NCBI GenBank assembly: GCA_018679695.1
Contig: JAHHKH010000436.1
Span: 1 to 28,221, forward strand
Direction of reading: 5' to 3'
Source: Maribacter sp.
GTDB taxonomy: Bacteria; Bacteroidota; Bacteroidia; Flavobacteriales; Flavobacteriaceae
DNA length: 28,221 bases
The position numbers and the translations under genes are program-made. Position 1 is the first letter of the stretch, and every line of letters begins with the position of its first letter. Below are positions 8,192-14,650 of this stretch, one piece after another. The notes beneath the pieces are model-generated. The model did no database searches. It had not been told where the DNA came from and worked only from the letters and a program-made list of their open reading frames with translations.

Positions 8192-8872
8192 ATGAAATTA
8201 GATAGCACATTGGAAGAGCATTTTGAAGACATGGGCAAGGATCATGTTTCTTCCGCTCAGGATACCCCAATACGTGATGACGCTTTTGTAATAGACGATG
8301 ACGAAAAGATTGAACGTATTAAGTCAAATGTTCGGGAAATAATGCTCACCTTGGGACTCGATCTGGATGATGATAGCCTAAACGGTACTCCTAATCGGGT
8401 AGCAAAAATGTTCGTCAAAGAGATTTTTGGAGGACTTCATCCAAAAAGAAAACCAAAATCCTCAACTTTCAAGAATAAGTACAAGTACGGTGAAATGTTG
8501 GTCGAAAAGAATATTACACTCTATTCTACTTGCGAACACCATTTGTTACCGATCGTAGGCAAAGCACATGTGGCTTATATTTCCAATGGAACAGTTGTAG
8601 GTCTTTCCAAGATGAACCGTATTGTGGACTACTTTGCAAAGAGACCCCAGGTTCAGGAGCGATTGAATATCCAAATTGTCAGGGAACTGCAGAAAGTATT
8701 GAATACCGATGATGTTGCCTGTGTAATCGATGCTAAACACCTTTGTGTAAATTCCCGAGGAATCCGTGATATAGAAAGTAGTACAGTTACTGCCGAATAT
8801 GGGGGTAAATTCAAAGATGAATCTGTTCGTCGGGAATTTTTGGAATATTTGAATCTGGATACAAAATTTTAA
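8192..8872 (+). CDS. folE: GTP cyclohydrolase I (FolE)
   Basis: Converts GTP to 7,8-dihydroneopterin triphosphate, the entry step to tetrahydrofolate and related pterins, in the cytoplasm. The 226-residue protein has an acidic N-terminal extension (about 1-40) and then the catalytic domain. Zinc ligands are visible as Cys114 and His117 in STCEHHLLP and Cys185 in HLCVNSRGI; the pterin-site signature GLSKMNRIVDYFAKRPQVQE occupies about 138-157. Full set of zinc ligands means a canonical type IA enzyme. It is the first gene of a long plus-strand run; cysS follows after only 15 bp, so the two are almost certainly co-transcribed. A clean TATCTTTG promoter element lies 23 bp upstream of the start. 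Confidence 0.97.
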   Translation: MKLDSTLEEHFEDMGKDHVSSAQDTPIRDDAFVIDDDEKIERIKSNVREIMLTLGLDLDDDSLNGTPNRVAKMFVKEIFGGLHPKRKPKSSTFKNKYKYGEMLVEKNITLYSTCEHHLLPIVGKAHVAYISNGTVVGLSKMNRIVDYFAKRPQVQERLNIQIVRELQKVLNTDDVACVIDAKHLCVNSRGIRDIESSTVTAEYGGKFKDESVRREFLEYLNLDTKF

Positions 8873-8887
8873 CCGTTTTCACGCAAA

Positions 8888-10369
8888 ATGCAATTGTACA
8901 AAGAGCAAAAGCTAAAAATCACCAATTCACTTACCGGTAAAAAAGAGCGTTTTAAACCAATTAACGAAGGTCATATTGGAATGTACGTTTGTGGGCCAAC
9001 CGTTTATAGCAATGTACATTTGGGCAACTGTAGGACGTTTATGTCCTTTGACATGATATTCAGGTATCTCAGGCATTTGGGTTATAAAGTCCGTTTCGTA
9101 CGCAATATCACAGATGCAGGACATTTGGTCGATGATGCTGATGAAGGTGAGGATAAGATTGCGAAAAAGGCAAGATTGGAAAAAATAGAACCTATGGAGG
9201 TCGTTCAGCGTTATACTGTTGACTTCCATAAAATATTGGAACAGTTTAATTTCTTGCCACCGAGTATAGAGCCTACAGCAACCGGACACATAATTGAGCA
9301 ACTGGAAATCATCAAGGAAATCCTCAATAAAGGATATGCCTATGAGGTAAATGGTTCAGTGTATTTTGATGTCAAAAAATTCAGTGAGAGCTTTGAGTAT
9401 GGAAAACTAAGTGGAAGAAAGTTAGAGGATATGATTACTAATACCCGCGAACTTACCGCTCAAAGCGATAAAAAAAGCCCACAGGATTTTGCCCTTTGGA
9501 AAAAGGCAGAACCCCAGCATATAATGCGTTGGCCATCACCCTGGGGCGATGGTTTTCCCGGATGGCATTTAGAATGTACCGCTATGAGCACCAAGTATTT
9601 AGGGGATACCTTTGATATTCATGGTGGGGGAATGGACCTTAAATTTCCGCATCATGAATGTGAAATTGCGCAAGCAGAGGCGAGCAATGGTCTTTCCCCG
9701 GTAAATTATTGGCTGCATGCCAATATGCTGACATTGAATGGTAAAAAAATGGCGAAATCCACGGGAAACAATATTCTCCCTGGTGAGATTTTTTCAGGTG
9801 AAAACCCCATTCTTAGTAAACCATTTGCACCCGCCGTTGTTCGGTTTTTTATGATGCAGGCACATTATACCAGTATATTGGATTTAAGCAATGACGCGCT
9901 GTTGGCATCAGAAAAAGGGTACCATAGATTAATGGATGCCTTTGATAATCTAGGTGATTTGGTAACAAGTGGAAAATCTGATTTCAATGTCCAGGAATGG
10001 CAGCAAAAGTGCTATGACGCCATGAATGATGATTTTAACACCCCTACTCTAATCGCACACTTATTCGAGGCCGTAAAGCATATCAATCTTATTAAAGAAG
10101 GTAGTGAAAGTATTACCCTAGCAGATAAGGAGTTGCTGCAACAGTCCATGAACAGTTTTATATTCGATGTATTGGGATTAGAGGGCAAAAGCGCGGACTA
10201 TCAAGATTCGGACAAACTGCAAGCTGTGGTCCAGTTGCTGATTGAATTGCGGAACGAAGCCCGTAGTAATAAGGATTTTAATACTTCCGATAAGATCCGA
10301 GATCAATTGTCGGCTATGGGGATTCAATTGAAAGACGGAAAAGAAGGTACTACATTCAGCGTCTCTTAG
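8888..10369 (+). CDS. cysS: Cysteinyl-tRNA synthetase
   Basis: Charges tRNA-Cys in the cytoplasm (class I synthetase). At 493 residues it is of normal length. The HIGH-type motif appears as HLGN (44-47) in GPTVYSNVHLGNCRTF, and the KMSKS loop as KMAKS (287-291). Zinc ligands that discriminate cysteine are visible as Cys35 (MYVCGPT), Cys230 (GWHLEC), His255 and Glu259 (FPHHECE). The helical anticodon-binding region follows, ending in the DALIA-like C-terminal part SDKIRDQLSAMGIQLKDGKEGT, typical of CysRS. It starts 15 bp after folE and is followed by yidD after 38 bp. Confidence 0.98.
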   Translation: MQLYKEQKLKITNSLTGKKERFKPINEGHIGMYVCGPTVYSNVHLGNCRTFMSFDMIFRYLRHLGYKVRFVRNITDAGHLVDDADEGEDKIAKKARLEKIEPMEVVQRYTVDFHKILEQFNFLPPSIEPTATGHIIEQLEIIKEILNKGYAYEVNGSVYFDVKKFSESFEYGKLSGRKLEDMITNTRELTAQSDKKSPQDFALWKKAEPQHIMRWPSPWGDGFPGWHLECTAMSTKYLGDTFDIHGGGMDLKFPHHECEIAQAEASNGLSPVNYWLHANMLTLNGKKMAKSTGNNILPGEIFSGENPILSKPFAPAVVRFFMMQAHYTSILDLSNDALLASEKGYHRLMDAFDNLGDLVTSGKSDFNVQEWQQKCYDAMNDDFNTPTLIAHLFEAVKHINLIKEGSESITLADKELLQQSMNSFIFDVLGLEGKSADYQDSDKLQAVVQLLIELRNEARSNKDFNTSDKIRDQLSAMGIQLKDGKEGTTFSVS

Positions 10370-10407
10370 TTTCGCTGATCACCCCTCAAGCGTAAGATGA
10401 TATTTTT

Positions 10408-10647
10408 ATGGAAAAGAGAATTACCGTTAAAAGTATACTTATTGCACCTTTTGTTCTATTGGTGAAGTTCTATCAATATGCGATTTCGCCCTACACCCCG
10501 GCAACATGTCGATACTCACCAACTTGTTCCCATTACACTTTGGAAGCTTTGCAAAAACATGGTTTATTTAAAGGGGGGTGGCTCGCTCTTAAACGAATTT
10601 TCAGTTGTCATCCCTGGGGTGGAAAAGGTTACGATCCAGTTCCTTGA
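10408..10647 (+). CDS. yidD: Membrane protein insertion efficiency factor YidD
   Basis: Small 79-residue protein of the YidD family, which associates with the inner membrane and helps YidC-dependent insertion of membrane proteins. The family signature is clear: YQYAISPYTPATCRYSPTCS (residues about 22-41), then HYTLEALQKHG, and the C-terminal SCHPWGGKGYDPVP. An N-terminal amphipathic/hydrophobic stretch precedes the signature. Unlike the common arrangement next to rnpA-yidC, here it sits between cysS and lgt, in a run also containing the lipoprotein-processing gene lgt, which fits a general membrane-biogenesis context. Confidence 0.95.
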   Translation: MEKRITVKSILIAPFVLLVKFYQYAISPYTPATCRYSPTCSHYTLEALQKHGLFKGGWLALKRIFSCHPWGGKGYDPVP

Positions 10648-10730
10648 CACCAAATAAGGAGTTCAAATTAGATAATTGGAATACTAAATTCCCAATAGGA
10701 AGTACTTTATTCTAAATACTTATCTTAGCC

Positions 10731-10738
10731 TTTCAAAT
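10731..10738 (+). promoter_or_regulatory. Possible -7 element for lgt
   Basis: TATCTTAG matches TAnnTTTG at all but one fixed position and lies 8 bp before the lgt start codon. The 98-bp gap between yidD and lgt is the widest in this run, so an internal promoter is reasonable, but the short spacing to the start makes it doubtful. Confidence 0.25.
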
Positions 10739-10745
10739 TTTACAT

Positions 10746-11708
10746 ATGCACATTTTAAGCTTTATTTGGAACCCGAATGAAACACTATTCAAAATAGGCT
10801 TCCTTCAAATAAAATATTACAACTTATTGTGGATTGTCGCCTTCGCTGTAGGTTGGTTCATTATGAGGCGCATTTTTAACAATGAAAAGAAGTCGGCTGA
10901 ACAGCTCGATTCACTTTTCATTTATACGGTCTTGGCTACCATGTTGGGAGCAAGGCTCGGCCACGTATTTTTTTATGATTGGCCTTATTACAAAAACCAT
11001 ATTGCGGAAATTCTATTACCTATACGGGAAAGTGCAGGAAGCACGCTATTCGGCATCATCAATGGTTATGAGTTTACTGGATTCACAGGCCTTGCGAGCC
11101 ATGGAGCGGCCATTGGGGTTATTATCGGCATGTATCTTTATACGAGAAAATTTCCTGAATTTAAATTATTATGGGTCCTGGACCGCGTCGTTATCCCTGT
11201 GGCAATAGGCGCTTTTTGCGTACGGCTGGGCAATTTTTTCAATTCGGAAATCAATGGTAAAGTCACTGATGAGTCCTTCATTTTTGCCACAAAGTTCATT
11301 CGGGATTCCGACGATATGCATCCATCGAAAGCAATGGGGATTACCAAAGAGAAAACAGTGAATGCCGCCTATGATGCCATCGAGAACAATGCGCAATTCG
11401 CGGAATACCTGGCTCAAATCCCTTATAGACATCCTGCCCAATTGTACGAGGGAGTTTGTTATATTTTCGTCTTTTTACTGCTGTATTATCTCTACTGGAA
11501 AACCGATAAGAAAGATAAATTGGGTTATCTTTTTGGTTTATTCCTGGTACTGCTTTGGACAGTTCGTTTTTTTGTGGAGTATGTAAAGAAAAGCCAAGGA
11601 GGTTTTGAAGAGTCTTTAGGTTTATTGTCGACCGGACAGTGGTTGAGTATCCCATTCATATTGATAGGTCTTTACTTTATGTTCAGACCAAGTTCTAGCA
11701 AACAATAA
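10746..11708 (+). CDS. lgt: Prolipoprotein diacylglyceryl transferase (Lgt)
   Basis: Inner-membrane enzyme that transfers diacylglycerol from phosphatidylglycerol to the lipobox cysteine of prolipoproteins, the first step of lipoprotein maturation. The 320-residue protein has about seven hydrophobic segments. Motifs include GLASHGAAIG (about 115-124, the HGG-like loop), the Lgt signature VRLGNFFNSEINGKVTD (159-175, with the essential Arg-x-Gly-Asn), and HPAQLYEG (229-236). An insertion of about 50 residues between the last two motifs (about 177-226) makes it longer than E. coli Lgt (291 residues) and resembles other Bacteroidota members. Its substrates include the predicted lipoproteins in this same window, one of which (DUF192) is encoded immediately downstream. 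Confidence 0.97.
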   Translation: MHILSFIWNPNETLFKIGFLQIKYYNLLWIVAFAVGWFIMRRIFNNEKKSAEQLDSLFIYTVLATMLGARLGHVFFYDWPYYKNHIAEILLPIRESAGSTLFGIINGYEFTGFTGLASHGAAIGVIIGMYLYTRKFPEFKLLWVLDRVVIPVAIGAFCVRLGNFFNSEINGKVTDESFIFATKFIRDSDDMHPSKAMGITKEKTVNAAYDAIENNAQFAEYLAQIPYRHPAQLYEGVCYIFVFLLLYYLYWKTDKKDKLGYLFGLFLVLLWTVRFFVEYVKKSQGGFEESLGLLSTGQWLSIPFILIGLYFMFRPSSSKQ

Positions 11709-11758
11709 CCAACCTTCAGTAAACCAAAGTATTGTCCAAAGGCATTTAACACACAATA

Positions 11759-12253
11759 ATGATAAAATCATATAAATTCATATACCCCATATTCTTAGCC
11801 TGTATTGTACTGCAGTTCTCCTGTAAGGAAGATACCAAAAGAGTGGTCAAAACCGAAGTTGTGACTTTTACCAAAGAAGGTGAGTTAAGCATTTATAAGG
11901 CACAGTCCGATACATTATTGGTTAGTTTGGATATCGAAGTTGCAGAAACAGACTATGAAACCGAAACGGGTCTAATGTATCGCAAAAGTATGGAGGAAAA
12001 TCAAGGTATGCTTTTTGTTTTTCCCGATGTTCGACAACATTTTTTTCATATGAAGAATACCGAATTTGGTTTGGACATTGTGTTTATTGATGAACACCTA
12101 AAAATTGCCAGCTTTCAAGAAAATGCCCAACCCTATGATGAAAAGCTATTGCCTTCTCAGGTTCCTGTAAAATATGCCCTTGAAGTAAATGCCGGTCTTG
12201 TTGAAAAGTGGCTTCTCGAAGTCGGTGACAGTATCGAATTCGCCAAATTATGA
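11759..12253 (+). CDS. DUF192 family lipoprotein
   Basis: Envelope protein of the DUF192 family (PF02643), function unknown. A lipoprotein signal ends in LQFSC with Cys22 as the lipidated residue. The next residues are K-E-D, fitting the K-(D/E)2 lipoprotein export signal described in Capnocytophaga and Flavobacterium, so surface exposure is plausible. The DUF192 domain spans about 55-160 and shows the family pattern ETGLMYRKSMEENQGMLFVF, then HFFHMKNTEFGLDIVFID and YALEVNAGLVEKW. It lies 50 bp after lgt and ends 4 bp before the GNAT gene, so it is part of the same transcription run. Confidence 0.92.
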   Translation: MIKSYKFIYPIFLACIVLQFSCKEDTKRVVKTEVVTFTKEGELSIYKAQSDTLLVSLDIEVAETDYETETGLMYRKSMEENQGMLFVFPDVRQHFFHMKNTEFGLDIVFIDEHLKIASFQENAQPYDEKLLPSQVPVKYALEVNAGLVEKWLLEVGDSIEFAKL

Positions 12254-12257
12254 TCAT

Positions 12258-12779
12258 ATGGATTACCTCTTGAATGGTGAGGAATCCGAGAGGCTTTATT
12301 TTCGAAAAATAAAGCGGTCTGATTTTAAGCTCTGGTTGCCATTCCATCAAGATCCATCAAGCACGGAACATTGGCCTAGTGACAATTTAAATCCCTTGGT
12401 AGCTTGCCAAGAATGGTTTGAAACTGTTTTTTATCGCTACAATAACCCTTTAGGAGGCATGAATGCACTTATAGCCAAAAGCACCGGCGAATTTGTAGGC
12501 CAATGCGGATTGCTTATGCAGCAGGTTGACAATATACAAGAGCTTGAAATTGGCTATTCAATGCTTCCTTCCTATCGTAATAAGGGCTTTGCGACAGAGG
12601 CCGCCAGAAAATGTAAATCATTTGCATTTGAAAAGAACTTAGCCAATTCATTGATAGCGATAATCCCAATAGCTAATGAACCATCCCAAAAAGTAGCCAC
12701 CAAAATTGGGATGAGCATCGATAGAACAACTTTATATAAAGACATTACTGTTCATATATTTAGGGTTATTTCACAATAA
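12258..12779 (+). CDS. GNAT-family N-acetyltransferase (RimJ/RimL-like)
   Basis: Cytoplasmic acetyltransferase of the Acetyltransf_3/RimJ-L type, using acetyl-CoA; the acceptor is not predictable. Preferred start is the ATG at 12258 (MDYLLNGEESERLYFRKIKR), 4 bp after the stop of the DUF192 gene, giving 173 residues; an upstream ATG at 12189 would overlap that gene by 65 bp and adds a non-homologous-looking 23-residue leader. Typical features are the N-terminal strand ESERLYFRKIKRSDF, IGQC-like strand GEFVGQCGLLM, ELEIGYSMLPSYRNKGFATE (with the acetyl-CoA-binding R-N-K-G-F-A loop at about 112-117), and AIIPIANEPSQKVATKIGM near the C terminus. Neighbour spacing suggests translational coupling with DUF192. 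Confidence 0.92.
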   Translation: MDYLLNGEESERLYFRKIKRSDFKLWLPFHQDPSSTEHWPSDNLNPLVACQEWFETVFYRYNNPLGGMNALIAKSTGEFVGQCGLLMQQVDNIQELEIGYSMLPSYRNKGFATEAARKCKSFAFEKNLANSLIAIIPIANEPSQKVATKIGMSIDRTTLYKDITVHIFRVISQ

Positions 12780-12811
12780 TCAATATTTTTCAAGTGCAAT
12801 AGCCAGCGATA

Positions 12812-14101
12812 ATGGGAAAGAAGAATCTAACGGAAACATATTCGACAATTAAAGCTGATCCCCAGCAAGTACATTGGGCTTTATTCATAGATAATACCTC
12901 TAACCATAGTGCATTTATTGAAAATATTTTTGGCAATGATGTCCCTAAACCCTTTGAGTCTTTCAAGGGCCTACAGGGTGGCCTATTTTCAAAGCTTGCC
13001 TTGATTAAATTGATTGACGAAGAAAGTAGGCATGGGGATAGTGGAATTACCAAAGGCACGGATCAGCTACTTCAAACAATGTCAAGTGGGGAGCAAAAAA
13101 GGATTCTTCTTAATTATCTACTTCAATCAAAACCCCAATTCCTTGTACTTGATAATCCTTTTGACAATATGGACAAGGAATTCCAGGTCCAATTCAAAGC
13201 CCAAATAAAAGCCATCGCCGAAAAGGTTCCTATCATACAAATTGTTAGTAGAAAAGGCGATCTACTGCCATTCATTGATAATTATGCCCAACTCATAGGC
13301 GATGAGATAATGCTATTAGCAAATCCTATCGAATCATTTCCTTCCAAAATAAAACAAAGTTTCAAAGGGAACATACCTGAGCCCCTAAAACACATAAGTT
13401 ATCATGATGAAATCTTGATAGAGCTGCAAAATGTTAATGTCAGTTATGAAGACAGACCCATATTAAAAAATATCTCCTGGAAAATAAAAAGAGGGGAATT
13501 CTGGGAACTCAGTGGTAAAAATGGAAGTGGAAAAACGACGATTTTGTCTATGATCACTGGAGAGAATCCTAAAGGTTACGGTCAGGAATTATATCTTTTT
13601 GGACGTAAAAAAGGCACCGGTGAAAGCGTATGGGACATTAAAAAGAACATTGGTTATTTTACACCTTCAATGACCGACAAGTTCACGGGATACCATTCCG
13701 TGGAAAATATGATGATTTCAGGTATTTTGGATTCAGTGGGTTTATATGTTCAACCAACAGAAGCGCAACTGCGGTTGGCAAAACAATGGCTGCAGCTCCT
13801 TAACATGTGGCATTTGAAAGATACGCTTTTCCATGATCTCACTATGGGTCAAAAGCGTCTGGTCATGACGACCAGGGCCATGGTAAAACATCCACTACTG
13901 TTGATCTTGGATGAACCCACTGCTGGCCTTGATGATAGATCTGCCTCCCTGTTGGTTTCATTGGTAAATAAAATGGCAAGGGAAAGTAACTCGACCATCA
14001 TATTCGTTTCACACAGGGAGGAACCTAATTTACAACCACAGTTTAAATATAGGTTAGAGGAAAGCAAGAATGGTTCTTTAGGAAAAATATTAGCGGCCTA
14101 A
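12812..14101 (+). CDS. Tandem ABC ATPase (ModF/PhrA-like) with a degenerate N-terminal nucleotide site
   Basis: Soluble protein of 429 residues with two fused ABC ATPase domains and no membrane segments, resembling the ModF/PhrA group. In the N-terminal domain (about 1-170) the Walker A position reads IDNTSNHSA (26-34) instead of GxNGxGKST, so the essential Lys and glycines are lost; the Walker B is LVLDNP (111-116) with Asn115 in place of the catalytic Glu, and the switch His is replaced by Arg147. Its signature SSGEQ (91-95) is intact. The C-terminal domain (about 200-429) has an intact Walker A GKNGSGKTT (235-243), Walker B LILDEP (Glu368) and switch His (VSHREE), but its signature is altered to LTMGQ (343-347). 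It starts 32 bp after the GNAT gene. Role unknown; no permease gene is adjacent. Confidence 0.9.
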   Translation: MGKKNLTETYSTIKADPQQVHWALFIDNTSNHSAFIENIFGNDVPKPFESFKGLQGGLFSKLALIKLIDEESRHGDSGITKGTDQLLQTMSSGEQKRILLNYLLQSKPQFLVLDNPFDNMDKEFQVQFKAQIKAIAEKVPIIQIVSRKGDLLPFIDNYAQLIGDEIMLLANPIESFPSKIKQSFKGNIPEPLKHISYHDEILIELQNVNVSYEDRPILKNISWKIKRGEFWELSGKNGSGKTTILSMITGENPKGYGQELYLFGRKKGTGESVWDIKKNIGYFTPSMTDKFTGYHSVENMMISGILDSVGLYVQPTEAQLRLAKQWLQLLNMWHLKDTLFHDLTMGQKRLVMTTRAMVKHPLLLILDEPTAGLDDRSASLLVSLVNKMARESNSTIIFVSHREEPNLQPQFKYRLEESKNGSLGKILAA

Positions 14102-14174
14102 GACCATATAATCATCGGTTGAAATATTTTTTTGTTTTATAGTCATTTTATTTCTTCAGGAAGTATTTCAAGCC

Positions 14175-14182
14175 TAATTTTG
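14175..14182 (+). promoter_or_regulatory. Bacteroidota -7 element for the 126-residue protein gene
   Basis: TAATTTTG is an exact TAnnTTTG match 28 bp before the start at 14211. A TTTC at about 14150-14153, 21 bp upstream, is one base off the TTTG -33 box. This suggests that the small gene is transcribed on its own rather than only by read-through from the ABC gene. Confidence 0.5.
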
Positions 14183-14210
14183 CCGCAGTTCTCCCACAAA
14201 ACATATTCGA

Positions 14211-14591
14211 ATGTCATTAAAGGTAAAACACAGGGTTTTTCAGGATTATTTGTGGATTGAATTCACAGGAAACAGGACACCAGGTAATGAAATAGAAGAA
14301 GGTATCGCTACATGGAAAAAAGTAGCAGACCTCGCTAAAGAGCTAAATCGAAATCGACTCATGGTAGTCTCTAAAGTTGTTGGTAGGTTACCGGCCCTTT
14401 CGGCTTTCAGTATAACCGAATCCTTGGATATTATTGGTTGGCAACACGATTTTATTGTAGCGGGAGTAGCGCCGGATAAGATCAACTTCACCAACTTATC
14501 AATTTTTGAAACCATAATGCAAAATCTGGGTTATGAAGGTAAAATGTTCGAGAATGAAGGTCATGCCAAAAAATGGCTGTTAAGTAGATAA
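14211..14591 (+). CDS. Conserved-looking small cytoplasmic protein, possibly STAS/SpoIIAA-like
   Basis: I do not recognise this 126-residue protein with certainty. It has no signal peptide and no membrane segment. The pattern is alternating strands and helices: an N-terminal strand pair (VKHRVFQDYLWIEFTG), a helix (EGIATWKKVADLAKELNRNR), a strand (LMVVSKV), a helix, a strand (DFIVAGVAP) and a final helix ending MFENEGHAKKWL. That layout and the closing A-x-x-WL helix recall STAS/SpoIIAA-like proteins, but there is no diagnostic motif. It has its own promoter-like element and is followed by a compact terminator, so it is probably monocistronic. Confidence 0.75.
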   Translation: MSLKVKHRVFQDYLWIEFTGNRTPGNEIEEGIATWKKVADLAKELNRNRLMVVSKVVGRLPALSAFSITESLDIIGWQHDFIVAGVAPDKINFTNLSIFETIMQNLGYEGKMFENEGHAKKWLLSR

Positions 14592-14602
14592 TAGCCCATA
14601 AG

Positions 14603-14626
14603 AAAGGCCGCTAGAAAGCGGCCTTT
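14603..14626. terminator. Bidirectional hairpin terminator
   Basis: Perfect 10-bp GC-rich stem AAAGGCCGCT/AGCGGCCTTT with an AGAA tetraloop (14613-14616), between convergent genes ending at 14591 (plus) and 14651 (minus). T-run is short (four T) on the plus strand. Confidence 0.75.
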
Positions 14627-14650
14627 TGAATTGTATTTGGGAATTGTTTT

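Noticed and set aside
12189..12257. Upstream start for the GNAT protein at 12189
   Set aside because: It overlaps the DUF192 gene by 65 bp and the added residues do not look like the GNAT N terminus; ATG at 12258 fits better.
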